DNA of 64,000 nt from Thalassotalea_H sp040779345 (GTDB lineage Bacteria > Pseudomonadota > Gammaproteobacteria > Enterobacterales > Alteromonadaceae), in contig JBFONU010000017.1 in assembly GCA_040779345.1 (NCBI GenBank), positions 1 through 64,000 on the forward strand. Direction: 5' to 3'. The notes under the pieces were generated by a model, which worked only from the letters and a program-made list of their open reading frames with translations, made no database searches and was not told where the DNA came from. The position numbers were made by a program, and so were the translations under genes. This document shows, one piece after another, positions 25,950 through 35,424 of this stretch; position 1 is the first letter of the stretch, and each line of letters starts with the position of its first letter.

Positions 25950-28028
25950 ATGAGTAGTTCAATGAAAAAGTCTTTAATCGCACTCTCTGTAGCGTCTATT
26001 TTATTCGTTGGTTGTACCACAAACCAAACTGCCGAAAATACCGCTTCAACAACAAGCATCAATCAAGAAAAAGCCGAATTAGGTAGCTTTGGTGTAGATC
26101 TTAGCGCTCGTAATGAAAAAGTTAAACCCGGTGATGATTTCTTTATGTACGCAAGTGGCACTTGGTATGACAATTATGAAATGCCGGCAGATAAAACCCG
26201 CTATGGTGCTTTTACCGCATTAGCTGAGCGCAGTGAAAAACAAGTTAAAGAGATCATTGATGATGTAACATCTCGTGAAAATTTAAACGCTGATGAACAA
26301 ATGATCGCTGATTTCTACCATAGTTATATGGATTTAGACGCACTTAACAAACTTGGCATCGCTCCAATTCAAGCAACACTTGATGAAATATCAGCCGTCA
26401 GTTCGGTTGACGATTTAACAAAAATATTTGGTGCTTCATGGTTAAACGGCACGACTAGCCCAATTGGCGGCGGTATGTGGTTTAATCGCTTAGATGCCGA
26501 TAAATATGAAATGTCTGTTGGTGCTGGCGGTTTAGGGATGCCAGACCGTTCATATTATTTAGATGAAAGCGAACGTTTTGCTAAAATTCGTGCCGCTTAT
26601 GTAGCCCATATCGCTGAAATGTTGAGTTTTTCTAATATTGAGAACCCACAACAAAAGGCACAAGCAATAGTTGCATTAGAAACTAAAATTGCAACAGGTC
26701 ATTGGCCTAGAGAAAAACGTCGAAACCGCGATTTAACATTGAATCAAGTCAAACGTAGCGAATTAGCAACACAATACCCGAGTTTCAATTGGGATATTTA
26801 TTTTAGCGAAACCGGCTACCAAGTCCCTCAAATTAACATATCTCAACCAGAGCCAGTCAAGGCAATGATTGCCTTGTTAAATAACGAAGATCTTAGTGTT
26901 TGGAAAGATTATTTAACTTATCACACGATTAAAAATAATGCGTCTTTTCTCTCAGAAGCTATCTATAACGCAAACTTTAAGTTTTATGGTACTGAGTTAC
27001 GTGGCCAACAAGAACCAAGACCTCGTTGGAAACGCGCGGTTGCTCAAATGTCAGGTACAGAATCATTAGGTTTTGCGATTGGTAAAGTTTACGTTGAGCG
27101 TTATTTCCCTGAGTCTTCAAAACAACAAATGTCTGATCTTGTTGAAAATCTACGAAAAGCTTTAGGTCAAAGGATCACAGGCTTAGCATGGATGGGAGAA
27201 GAAACTAAAGTTAATGCTCATGAAAAATTAGCGGCATTTAACCCGAAAATTGGCTACCCAGATGTTTGGCAATCTTTCGATGGATTAACCATTTCGAACA
27301 ACAATTTAATAGAAAATTTACGCAACCTTCGCACGTTTTTCCGAGAAGATAGTATTTCAAAAGAATTAGAGAAAACTGACCGAAATCGTTGGGGCATGAC
27401 ACCACAAACTGTCAATGCTTACTACAATAGTTCTTTTAATGAGATCGTTTTCCCTGCGGCTATTTTACAACCACCATTTTTTGATCCGAATGCCGATCCA
27501 GCTGTTAACTATGGTGGTATTGGTGCGGTTATTGGTCATGAAATGGGACACGGCTTTGATGATCAAGGCTCAAAGTCTGATGCCAAAGGTGTACAACGCA
27601 ATTGGTGGACAGATCAAGACAGAACCGCTTTTGATGCCAAAGCAGACGAACTTGCAGCTCAATACAGTAAATATGAGCCTATTCCAGATAACTTTGTTAA
27701 TGGTAGAAATAGTCTCGGTGAAAATATTGGCGATGTCGGCGGTTTAGCGATGGCATATCACGCTTATAAATTAAGCCTTAACGGTAAAGAAGCGCCTGTG
27801 ATAGACGGTGTTACCGGGGATCAACGTTTTTTCTTAGCATGGGCACAAGTCTGGAAAGAGAAACGTACTGAAAAAAGTATGTTAAGCCAACTTAAAGGCG
27901 GTACACATGCCCCTGGTCGTTTCCGTGCACAAGCGCCACGTAATCATGATGCATGGTATAAGGCCTTTGATGTAAAAGAAGGTGACAAGCTTTATTTAGC
28001 ACCAGAAAAACGTGTTCGTATCTGGTAA
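25950..28028 (+). CDS. M13-family zinc metallopeptidase, predicted lipoprotein (PepO-like)
   Basis: 692-aa neprilysin-type endopeptidase of small peptides. The N-terminus has a basic stretch, a hydrophobic core and a lipobox LFVGC, so it is probably lipid-anchored in the periplasm or outer membrane. Zinc motif HEMGH (near residue 530) and ENIGDVGG (ExxxD, glutamate zinc ligand and aspartate) are intact, as is NAYYNSSFNEIVFPAAILQPPFF. The protein ends in RVRIW, close to the usual conserved M13 terminus. The exact role of such peptidases in marine bacteria is unknown, but peptide scavenging fits. It ends before a strong bidirectional terminator. Confidence 0.93.
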   Translation: MSSSMKKSLIALSVASILFVGCTTNQTAENTASTTSINQEKAELGSFGVDLSARNEKVKPGDDFFMYASGTWYDNYEMPADKTRYGAFTALAERSEKQVKEIIDDVTSRENLNADEQMIADFYHSYMDLDALNKLGIAPIQATLDEISAVSSVDDLTKIFGASWLNGTTSPIGGGMWFNRLDADKYEMSVGAGGLGMPDRSYYLDESERFAKIRAAYVAHIAEMLSFSNIENPQQKAQAIVALETKIATGHWPREKRRNRDLTLNQVKRSELATQYPSFNWDIYFSETGYQVPQINISQPEPVKAMIALLNNEDLSVWKDYLTYHTIKNNASFLSEAIYNANFKFYGTELRGQQEPRPRWKRAVAQMSGTESLGFAIGKVYVERYFPESSKQQMSDLVENLRKALGQRITGLAWMGEETKVNAHEKLAAFNPKIGYPDVWQSFDGLTISNNNLIENLRNLRTFFREDSISKELEKTDRNRWGMTPQTVNAYYNSSFNEIVFPAAILQPPFFDPNADPAVNYGGIGAVIGHEMGHGFDDQGSKSDAKGVQRNWWTDQDRTAFDAKADELAAQYSKYEPIPDNFVNGRNSLGENIGDVGGLAMAYHAYKLSLNGKEAPVIDGVTGDQRFFLAWAQVWKEKRTEKSMLSQLKGGTHAPGRFRAQAPRNHDAWYKAFDVKEGDKLYLAPEKRVRIW

Positions 28029-28061
28029 CTGCTCTGGGAATTAACCATTGCTTAGATAAAC

Positions 28062-28087
28062 AAAAAGGCTGCATCTGCAGCCTTTTT
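28062..28087. terminator. Bidirectional terminator between the M13 peptidase gene and metH
   Basis: A perfect 12-bp inverted repeat (28062-28073 with 28076-28087) has five A-T pairs at its base, giving a T-tract on both strands. It lies 33 bp after the peptidase stop and 50 bp after the metH stop, so it serves both convergent genes. Confidence 0.9.
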
Positions 28088-28136
28088 CATTAATAATATT
28101 CATTTAAAACAACTTTACTTACTTTCACTGTTTTGA

Positions 28137-31100
28137 TTACTCTGGCTCATAATCTAAATTTGCCGATAACCATCTTTCAGCCTGAGGTAAGGTCATTTCT
28201 TTTCGTGTCGCATAATCAATCACTTGATCTTTTTTCACTTTTGCAACAGCAAAGTATTTAGAGTCTGGGTGAGCAAAATACCAGCCACTAACCGCAGCAC
28301 CTGGCCACATTGCAAAACTAGAGGTTAATTCCATACCAATATTTTCTTTCACATTAAGTAATTCCCATAACAAGCCTTTTTCGGTGTGTTCAGGACAAGC
28401 GGGATAACCGGGTGCCGGTCGAATACCCTGATATTTTTCGCGAATTAAATCATCATTTTCAAAATTTTCATCTGAAGCATAACCCCAGTATTCTTTTCTG
28501 ATCTTTTCATGCAAATATTCTGCACTAGCTTCGGCGAGTCTATCTGCCACGGCTTTCATTAAAATACTATTATAATCGTCGTGTTGTGCGTCAAATTCTT
28601 TCACTAACTCATCACAACCAAAACCCGCCGAAACAGCAAAAGCGCCGATATAATCATTCACACCTGATGCTTGATCAGCCACATAATCGGCCAAACAACG
28701 GTTAAACTGCCCTGCTGGTTTTTTACTTTGTTGACGCAATTGGTGTAACTTCATCAAAGGCGCTTCGCGATTATCATCAGCAAAAACAATTAAATCATCT
28801 TGCTGACGGTGAGCTGGAAACAGCCCAAATACCGCTTTAGCCGTTAGCTTTTTATTATTAATCACCTCATCTAACATCGCATTGGCGTCATTAAACAATT
28901 TAGTCGCTTCTTCCCCGACCACCTCATGTTTTAATATTAAGGGGTACTTGCCTGAAAGTTGCCAGGTCATAAAAAAAGGTGTCCAATCGATATAGTTTCT
29001 CACTTCACTTAAATCTAATGAGTCAAGTACCGTTACACCAAGCTTATTTGGTACTTTAGGTGTGTAGTTATCGAAACTGATCGGAAAGGCATTATCTCGT
29101 GCCTCTTCGATCGAAATTAAGCTCGAACGCGGCCCTTTTTTATAATGACGTTCGCGTACCTTGATATATTCCTCTTTTTGACGTTCAATAAAAGCCGATT
29201 TTTTCTCTAAATCATCTGAAATTAAGGTACTCACCACAGAAACAGAACGAGATGCATTAGGCACATAAACAACGGGGTGTTGATATTGTGGTTCAATTTT
29301 TACCGCCGTATGGGCTTTTGATGTAGTGGCACCACCTATTAGCAGCGGTAGATTAAAATCAAGTCGCTTCATCTCTTTAGCAACATGTACCATTTCATCG
29401 AGCGATGGGGTGATCAAGCCTGACAAGCCAATGATATCAACCTTCTCTTCTTTAGCGACACGTAAAATATCATCACACGACACCATAACGCCTAAGTCGA
29501 TAATGTCGTAGTTATTACACTGTAAGACAACGCCAACAATATTTTTACCTATGTCATGCACATCGCCTTTTACCGTCGCCAGTAACACTTTACCATTTGA
29601 TTTTATTTCAGTTTTTTCGGCTTCAATAAAAGGGTTTAAATGTGCAACGGCTTGTTTCATCACCCGAGCAGACTTTACAACCTGCGGTAAAAACATTTCA
29701 CCCGCGCCAAACAAATCACCCACTACATTCATGCCATCCATTAATGGCCCTTCGATAACATCAAGTGGCCTTGTCGCTTCTAGTCGCGCCGCTTCAGTAT
29801 CTTCGATAATAAATTCATTGATGCCTTTAACCAACGAATGTTCCAAACGTTTGTTAACTGGCAGTTCACGCCATGCTAAATCAGCTTTACTGTTTTGACT
29901 GCCCGCTTTTCCTCGATAGGCTTCGGCAACATCGAGTAAGCGCTCGGTTGCACCGTCGTCACTATTTTGAATAACATCTTCAACAGCAAGACGTAAGTCT
30001 TCTGGAATATCAGAATAAATCGCCAATTGTCCAGCGTTGACTATGCCCATATCCATGCCATTTTTTATAGCATGGTATAAGAACACCGCATGAATGGCTT
30101 CCCGTACAGGGTTATTACCCCTAAATGAAAATGACACATTAGAAACACCACCTGAAATCATTGCATATGGCAGGTTTTGTTTAATATCGGCAACGGCCTC
30201 GATAAAATCAACGGCATAGTTATTGTGCTCTTCAATCCCTGTGGCAACTGCAAAAATATTCGGATCGAAAATAATGTCTTCTGCCGGAAAGCCAATTTCA
30301 TCCACTAAAATATGATAGGCGCGTTTACATATTTCATATTTGCGTTCACGCGTATCCGCTTGTCCAACTTCATCAAACGCCATGACGATAACCGCAGCGC
30401 CGTATCGACGAAGTAATTCGGCTTGTTCACGGAAATTAGCTTCGCCTTCCTTAAGCGAAATAGAATTAACAACCCCTTTACCTTGGATGCACTTGAGGCC
30501 TTCTTCTAAGATATCCCATTTAGACGAATCAAGCATGATCGGTACTTTTGCGATATCAGGCTCACCCGCAATTAGATTTAAAAAACGGATCATGGCTGCT
30601 TTCGAATCAAGCATACCTTCATCCATATTAATATCGATAATTTGCGCGCCATTCTCTACTTGCTGAAGGGCAACGGCAATCGCTTGTTCGTAGTTTTCTT
30701 CGGTGATCAAGCGTTTAAAAATTGCAGAGCCAGTGACATTGGTACGCTCTCCTACGTTCACAAATAAACTATCGCTTTCAATGGTTAAAGCTTCTAGCCC
30801 CGAAAGACGACATGCAATTTTGCGCGCTTCTATTTTCCGAGGAGAAAGTTTAGCAACAGAGTCAGCCATGCCTTTAATATGCTCAGGAGTTGTGCCGCAG
30901 CAACCACCAATAATATTCAAAAAGCCCGAGTTAGCCCACTCACTCACATGCGTATTCATGTCTTGTACACTAAAATCATACTCACCAAACGCATTTGGTA
31001 AACCAGCATTAGGGTGTGCTGACACGGCACAATCAGAAATTCGACTTAGCTCGGCAACATATTGTCTTAATTCAACAGGGCCTAAAGCACAATTTAAACC

Positions 31101-31835
31101 AAATGAAATTGGTTTGGCATGACGAAGTGAGTTATAAAAAGCTTCGGTTGTTTGCCCTGATAATGTACGGCCAGATGCATCAGTTATCGTACCTGAAATC
31201 ATCACTGGGAATCTAACCCCTAGCTCATCAAACACTGTCTCTACCGCAAATACAGCGGCTTTTGCATTTAACGTATCAAAGATTGTTTCAATTAAAATTA
31301 AATCACTGCCACCCTTTATCAACGCCTTAGTTGATTCGATATAAGCCTCTTTTAACTGATCAAAGGTGACATTACGAAAAGCAGGATCATTAACATCAGG
31401 AGAAATTGAACAAGTTCTGTTGGTTGGCCCTAAAACCCCAGCAACGAATCTCGGCTTATCAGGATTTTTAGCCGTATATTCATCTGCGGCAGCACGCGCA
31501 ATTTTTGCCGCTTCTAGATTAATTTCGGCGCTTAGCGCTTCCATATCGTAGTCAGCCATTGCAATCGTCGTCGCATTAAAGGTATTGGTTTCAAGAATAT
31601 CAGCGCCAGCTTCGAGGTATTCATGATGAATAGCTTTAATGACTTCAGGCTGGGTGAGCACAAGCATATCATTATTGCCTTTGACATCTAAATGCCAATC
31701 AGCAAAGCGTTGCCCTCGGTAATCTTGCTCTTCAAACTTATACGCTTGGATCATTGTCCCCATCGCGCCATCAAGAATAAGAATACGCTCGGCTAATTGC
31801 TGCTCAAAATGTTCAAATGATGCTGACTTTTTCAT
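28137..31835 (-). CDS. metH: Cobalamin-dependent methionine synthase (MetH)
   Basis: Methylates homocysteine from methyltetrahydrofolate using cobalamin. 1232 aa, equal to the E. coli enzyme. Domains in order: homocysteine binding (about 10-330, zinc ligands in GLNCALG and GGCCGTTPEH), pterin binding (about 350-620), cobalamin cap and binding (about 650-890, with DVHDIGKNI carrying the cobalt-ligand His), and the S-adenosylmethionine-dependent reactivation domain (about 900-1227, RPAPGYPACPEH). Only 63 bp separate it from the upstream metA, so a metA-metH transcript under MetJ control is likely. The leader is too short for a cobalamin riboswitch. Confidence 0.98.
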   Translation of the reverse strand: MKKSASFEHFEQQLAERILILDGAMGTMIQAYKFEEQDYRGQRFADWHLDVKGNNDMLVLTQPEVIKAIHHEYLEAGADILETNTFNATTIAMADYDMEALSAEINLEAAKIARAAADEYTAKNPDKPRFVAGVLGPTNRTCSISPDVNDPAFRNVTFDQLKEAYIESTKALIKGGSDLILIETIFDTLNAKAAVFAVETVFDELGVRFPVMISGTITDASGRTLSGQTTEAFYNSLRHAKPISFGLNCALGPVELRQYVAELSRISDCAVSAHPNAGLPNAFGEYDFSVQDMNTHVSEWANSGFLNIIGGCCGTTPEHIKGMADSVAKLSPRKIEARKIACRLSGLEALTIESDSLFVNVGERTNVTGSAIFKRLITEENYEQAIAVALQQVENGAQIIDINMDEGMLDSKAAMIRFLNLIAGEPDIAKVPIMLDSSKWDILEEGLKCIQGKGVVNSISLKEGEANFREQAELLRRYGAAVIVMAFDEVGQADTRERKYEICKRAYHILVDEIGFPAEDIIFDPNIFAVATGIEEHNNYAVDFIEAVADIKQNLPYAMISGGVSNVSFSFRGNNPVREAIHAVFLYHAIKNGMDMGIVNAGQLAIYSDIPEDLRLAVEDVIQNSDDGATERLLDVAEAYRGKAGSQNSKADLAWRELPVNKRLEHSLVKGINEFIIEDTEAARLEATRPLDVIEGPLMDGMNVVGDLFGAGEMFLPQVVKSARVMKQAVAHLNPFIEAEKTEIKSNGKVLLATVKGDVHDIGKNIVGVVLQCNNYDIIDLGVMVSCDDILRVAKEEKVDIIGLSGLITPSLDEMVHVAKEMKRLDFNLPLLIGGATTSKAHTAVKIEPQYQHPVVYVPNASRSVSVVSTLISDDLEKKSAFIERQKEEYIKVRERHYKKGPRSSLISIEEARDNAFPISFDNYTPKVPNKLGVTVLDSLDLSEVRNYIDWTPFFMTWQLSGKYPLILKHEVVGEEATKLFNDANAMLDEVINNKKLTAKAVFGLFPAHRQQDDLIVFADDNREAPLMKLHQLRQQSKKPAGQFNRCLADYVADQASGVNDYIGAFAVSAGFGCDELVKEFDAQHDDYNSILMKAVADRLAEASAEYLHEKIRKEYWGYASDENFENDDLIREKYQGIRPAPGYPACPEHTEKGLLWELLNVKENIGMELTSSFAMWPGAAVSGWYFAHPDSKYFAVAKVKKDQVIDYATRKEMTLPQAERWLSANLDYEPE

Positions 31836-31898
31836 ACGACTTCTCTGCTTTTATAACTACACTACAAATGCATAAATTCTTCATCTATTGTAGCTCTT

Positions 31899-32846
31899 TT
31901 AAATTTGGGTATCTGGGTGAATTGCCTGAATATTATTGGCATCTAATTCATACGGAGTTATTTGGTAAACATAATAATTAAGCCAATTAGTAAATAATAA
32001 GCTGCCATGACTACGCCAAGAACTATGTGGAACCTTCGTAATATCATCATTAAGGTAATAGTTATCAGGTTTAATTGTGTTCGCGTCGTTTTTTAAATCT
32101 CGATGATACTCTTCATCTAACGTTGTTGCGTCATATTCAGGGTGCCCAGTAAGGTACACTTGTTGTTTATTCTTACTCGCGACAACATAAACACCGGCTT
32201 GCTCTGATTCTGCAATAATCTTTAATTCTGGGATCTTTAGGTAATCTTCTTTATCTATATAACCAAATCGAGAATGAGGGACATTAAAAAATTCTTCAAA
32301 ACCTCGTGTTAGCTGTTCTGTAGGGTCAACAGGGCTATGTTGAAAAACACCTGAAAGTTTTGTTGCTCTCAAATGACGGTTTACCCCATAGTGATGATAC
32401 AACGCTGCATGTGCTGCCCAACAGGAAAACATAGTTGAAGTAACATTTTTCTCAGCCCAATCAAATACTTCACAAATTTTATCCCAAAATGTCACTTTTT
32501 CATAATCCATTAACGCTAATGGCGCTCCAGTGACGATAAGGCCATCATATTGTGTCGCTTTAATGTCATCAAACAAGCGATAAAAATTATCTAAATGCTC
32601 TTTAGGGGTATGCTTTGACTCATTGGCATGTATTCGAACAAACTCAACATTAATTTGTAATGGTGTATTTGATAGCATACGAAGGATTTGCACTTCAGTT
32701 TCAATTTTATTTGGCATTAAATTCAAGATAGCCACTTTCATTGGACGAATTTCTTGATTTGCCGCACGATTTTCCGACATCACAAAGATATTTTCTTTAT
32801 CTAAAATGGATAAAGCAGGTAATTCATTGGGAATTTTAATCGGCAT
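31899..32846 (-). CDS. metA: Homoserine O-succinyltransferase (MetA)
   Basis: First enzyme of methionine synthesis from homoserine. 315 aa, starting MPIKIPNELPA as in the family. The glutamine-amidotransferase-like fold carries LILNLMPNK-type (here VAILNLMPNKIETEVQ) and the catalytic cysteine in FSCWAAHAALYH. HPEYDATTL supplies the catalytic His/Glu region. Upstream lie tandem MetJ boxes and an AT-rich leader. metH follows in the same direction, so both methionine steps probably respond to S-adenosylmethionine through MetJ. Confidence 0.97.
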   Translation of the reverse strand: MPIKIPNELPALSILDKENIFVMSENRAANQEIRPMKVAILNLMPNKIETEVQILRMLSNTPLQINVEFVRIHANESKHTPKEHLDNFYRLFDDIKATQYDGLIVTGAPLALMDYEKVTFWDKICEVFDWAEKNVTSTMFSCWAAHAALYHHYGVNRHLRATKLSGVFQHSPVDPTEQLTRGFEEFFNVPHSRFGYIDKEDYLKIPELKIIAESEQAGVYVVASKNKQQVYLTGHPEYDATTLDEEYHRDLKNDANTIKPDNYYLNDDITKVPHSSWRSHGSLLFTNWLNYYVYQITPYELDANNIQAIHPDTQI

Positions 32847-32944
32847 ATTAATAACCTATATTCTTTAATAACGAGAAGATAAAACTTAATATAAAAAGTA
32901 GTACTGATTATAACGTGTAATGTGCCTTGGAATGATAGCTATGT

Positions 32945-32976
32945 CAACATCTAAACGTATAGACGTCTAAACGATT
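32945..32976 (-). promoter_or_regulatory. Tandem MetJ boxes upstream of metA
   Basis: A perfect met box AGACGTCT at 32961-32968 is flanked by adjoining 8-mers that match the consensus at 6 of 8 positions (32953-32960) and 5 of 8 (32945-32952 and 32969-32976). This head-to-tail array is how MetJ binds. It lies about 100 bp before the metA start. A minus-strand TTGACA (32942-32947) and a TATAAT (32907-32912) lie between, but their spacing is not that of one promoter. Confidence 0.8.
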
Positions 32977-33021
32977 TACTTCATACTTATATCATTAACA
33001 TTATAAGTAATGAAAACTTAT

Positions 33022-33051
33022 AAAAAAAAGCCATTGTCAATGACAATGGCT
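33022..33051 (-). terminator. Rho-independent terminator of recA
   Basis: An 11-bp inverted repeat (33029-33039 with 33041-33051) is followed on the minus strand by eight T residues. It lies 55 bp beyond the recA stop and separates recA from the metA operator. Confidence 0.9.
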
Positions 33052-33105
33052 TTGCAAAAATATAGGTTGTTGCGCATTTATCGCAAACGATCAAACAACA
33101 ATACG

Positions 33106-34140
33106 TTAGGTTTCTTCAGTAACAACCGCTTCTTTTTCTACTGGAGCCGCATTTTTTGAAAGAAGTAAATCTCTTAAGCGACCATCAAGTTCTTTTGCCA
33201 TTTCAGGTTTTTCACTGAGATATTTAGTCGCATTTGCTTTACCTTGACCAATGCGATCGCCATTATAGCTATACCATGAACCTGCTTTTTCAACCATTTT
33301 GTGCTGAACGCCTAAGTCAATAAGTTCACCTAAACTGTTGATCCCTTCACCATATAAAATTTGGAATTCAACTTGCTTAAATGGTGGAGCAATTTTATTT
33401 TTAACCACTTTAACACGGGTTTCATTACCCACAATCTCATCACCGGCTTTTACCGCACCGATGCGACGAATATCTAATCGCACAGAAGCATAAAACTTTA
33501 AGGCATTACCACCAGTTGTGGTTTCTGGCGAGCCGAACATAACACCGATTTTCATACGAATTTGGTTAATAAAAATTAACATGGTATTCGATTGCTTTAA
33601 ATTCCCTGTTAACTTACGCATTGCTTGAGAAAGCATACGTGCTTGAAGCCCCATATGTGAGTCTCCCATATCACCTTCGATTTCAGCTTTGGGTGTTAAA
33701 GCGGCAACTGAGTCAACTACAATAACATCTACCGCTCCTGAACGGGTTAACATGTCACATATCTCTAATGCTTGCTCACCCGTGTCAGGTTGAGAGACTA
33801 ATAATTCATTAATATTTACGCCAAGTTTTTCAGCATAAATTGGATCAAGGGCATGTTCAGCATCAACAAAGGCACAAATTTTTCCATTACGTTGCGCCTC
33901 TGCAATCACTTCTAAAGTAAGCGTTGTTTTACCACTTGATTCTGGACCATATATTTCAACAACGCGCCCCATTGGTAAACCGCCAGCACCTAATGCAACA
34001 TCTAGTCCTAATGAACCCGTAGAAATGGTTTCAACATCCATGCTGCGGTTTTCACCTAACTTCATAATTGAACCTTTACCAAATTGTCGTTCAATTTGAC
34101 TTAACGCTGCAGAGAGTGCTTTTTCTTTATTCGTGTCCAT
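33106..34140 (-). CDS. recA: Recombinase RecA
   Basis: Forms filaments on single-stranded DNA, drives homologous recombination and activates LexA cleavage. 344 aa from the ATG at 34140, which has GGAG 6 nt upstream. The frame is open to 34209, but that start would lie within the SOS promoter. Visible motifs are GPESSGKTT (Walker A), VVDSVAAL (Walker B), MLSQAMRKLTG (L1/L2 region) and an acidic C-terminus. recX does not follow here; a terminator does. Confidence 0.99.
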   Translation of the reverse strand: MDTNKEKALSAALSQIERQFGKGSIMKLGENRSMDVETISTGSLGLDVALGAGGLPMGRVVEIYGPESSGKTTLTLEVIAEAQRNGKICAFVDAEHALDPIYAEKLGVNINELLVSQPDTGEQALEICDMLTRSGAVDVIVVDSVAALTPKAEIEGDMGDSHMGLQARMLSQAMRKLTGNLKQSNTMLIFINQIRMKIGVMFGSPETTTGGNALKFYASVRLDIRRIGAVKAGDEIVGNETRVKVVKNKIAPPFKQVEFQILYGEGINSLGELIDLGVQHKMVEKAGSWYSYNGDRIGQGKANATKYLSEKPEMAKELDGRLRDLLLSKNAAPVEKEAVVTEET

Positions 34141-34181
34141 TTTGTGCTCCAAAACTTTAGTTATTTCTTTTTGATGAACGA

Positions 34182-34209
34182 AGTATACTGTATGACCGTA
34201 CAGTATCAA
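34182..34209 (-). promoter_or_regulatory. recA promoter with LexA (SOS) box
   Basis: On the minus strand TTGATA (34204-34209) and TATACT (34182-34187) are 16 bp apart. The spacer is exactly the SOS box CTGTACGGTCATACAG (34188-34203), matching CTGT-N8-ACAG. The layout is the same as the E. coli recA promoter, so LexA repression is confidently predicted. Confidence 0.95.
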
Positions 34210-34403
34210 GTTTTTTTACAATTTATTTTAATTTACTGGTTTTTCTTTATTGGCGAGACTTTTAACGATCTGATATTTATACATTAAATTAACACTAATA
34301 ACTTTTTATAAAAACGCTATAAAAAGTTACTTATGTAATTTTTCTGTACTAGCTATAAAGTTCATAAGTAATTTTATCACTCGAATTGATAAAGCGCAGA
34401 TAT

Positions 34404-34437
34404 AAAAAAACGTTGAGTATTACTACCCAACGTTTTC
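34404..34437 (-). terminator. Terminator of the PEP-CTERM protein gene
   Basis: A hairpin with CGTTGAGTA pairing TACCCAACG (one A/C mismatch, 4-nt loop) is followed on the minus strand by seven Ts, 26 bp beyond the gene's stop codon. Between it and the recA promoter lies AT-rich DNA with a 9-bp inverted repeat (34327-34335 with 34363-34371) of no known role. Confidence 0.82.
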
Positions 34438-34462
34438 AAAGTGTTTAATTATTTTTAAAGGA

Positions 34463-35176
34463 TTATGATTTTCTTCGTGATAACGATAAGCCTATTAATG
34501 ATAATGCTAAAATAGCAATTGAAGAAGGCTCTGGTACCGAGATTGAATCAATTTCAATCGCTGAATACTTAACCGTACCACCTGCAGTTAAAATTTCGCC
34601 AAAACCATTACCAAAAAATGTCACTGTAGTAAAAGTTGATGAGTCATCAATGGCACCTACGAAGAATGCATCTCCATTTCTACCACCAGCAGCAGTCGCT
34701 GGGTTATCAGAGGCTTGTGTTGCACTGGCTACTTTAATTGCTGTGCCACCATCAAAGCTGATAAATAATTCGGAAGGTAAGAAACAACATGTTGCCCAAT
34801 CGCCAACTTCAAAACCTAAGGCATTAATAGCACTATCAAAAGTAAATGTGATACCAGAGGCAGCACCATTATCGTTATTATCAACAGGGTTAATTCTAAT
34901 CATATCACCAGTTGAAGCATTATTTGTTTCTTGGTATATGCGCTCAGAAGAGCCATCAGTGGTAGAGATTGAAAAATCGCCAAAATCCCAGAAGTTACCT
35001 GAATTTAAACCATTTAAGGTAACTGAGCCAACTGTACCGCCTGCACCATTTACTGTAGAAGCAAACTGACTATGACCATTGGCAATAGTATCGTAATAAT
35101 CAACAATTGTTGCTTGTGATGCACTTGCAGCAAATAGTAAAGATAAAGATAAAGTTTTAATTGCTTTTTTTAACAT
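34463..35176 (-). CDS. PEP-CTERM sorting-domain protein
   Basis: 237-aa predicted exported protein. It has a signal peptide (about 1-22, ending ASQA), a beta-rich middle without a family I recognise (two adjacent cysteines, TCCF), and a C-terminal sorting signal of VPEPSS, a hydrophobic helix and a basic tail RRKS. PEP-CTERM signals are cut by exosortase and are linked to exopolysaccharide-producing, biofilm-forming bacteria. No exosortase is in this window, so it must be encoded elsewhere. The gene is single, with its own terminator. Its role is unknown. Confidence 0.88.
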   Translation of the reverse strand: MLKKAIKTLSLSLLFAASASQATIVDYYDTIANGHSQFASTVNGAGGTVGSVTLNGLNSGNFWDFGDFSISTTDGSSERIYQETNNASTGDMIRINPVDNNDNGAASGITFTFDSAINALGFEVGDWATCCFLPSELFISFDGGTAIKVASATQASDNPATAAGGRNGDAFFVGAIDDSSTFTTVTFFGNGFGEILTAGGTVKYSAIEIDSISVPEPSSIAILALSLIGLSLSRRKS

Positions 35177-35424
35177 AATTTTATTCCATTAATTTTTTGA
35201 AAGTAGTATTACTAATCCGACTTAAAGCAAAAAATGAACCAACTATTTTTTATCAATTAAAATCAATGACATAAGAAATAATACTACAAATAAAATTAGT
35301 GAACTGTAAAAAAAATGGACAATCTAATCCTGGCTAAAGACAAAAATTAATCGTATAAAATTAAGCTTCAACAAGATATTATTAAACTATTCTGTTTCCC
35401 TATTTATTAAAGTACTTTATAGCA
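35177..35424. other. Divergent intergenic region between the PEP-CTERM gene and mutS
   Basis: 248 bp of strongly AT-rich DNA between two divergent start codons. It must hold both promoters, but I see no convincing -35/-10 pair, operator dyad or RNA gene. Confidence 0.4.

Noticed and set aside
31836..31898. Cobalamin riboswitch before metH
   Set aside because: The gap is only 63 bp and lacks a B12-box-like sequence. A cobalamin riboswitch needs about 200 nt.
34141..34209. 23-codon extension of recA
   Set aside because: It would place the start codon within the SOS promoter. The ATG at 34140 has a good ribosome binding site.
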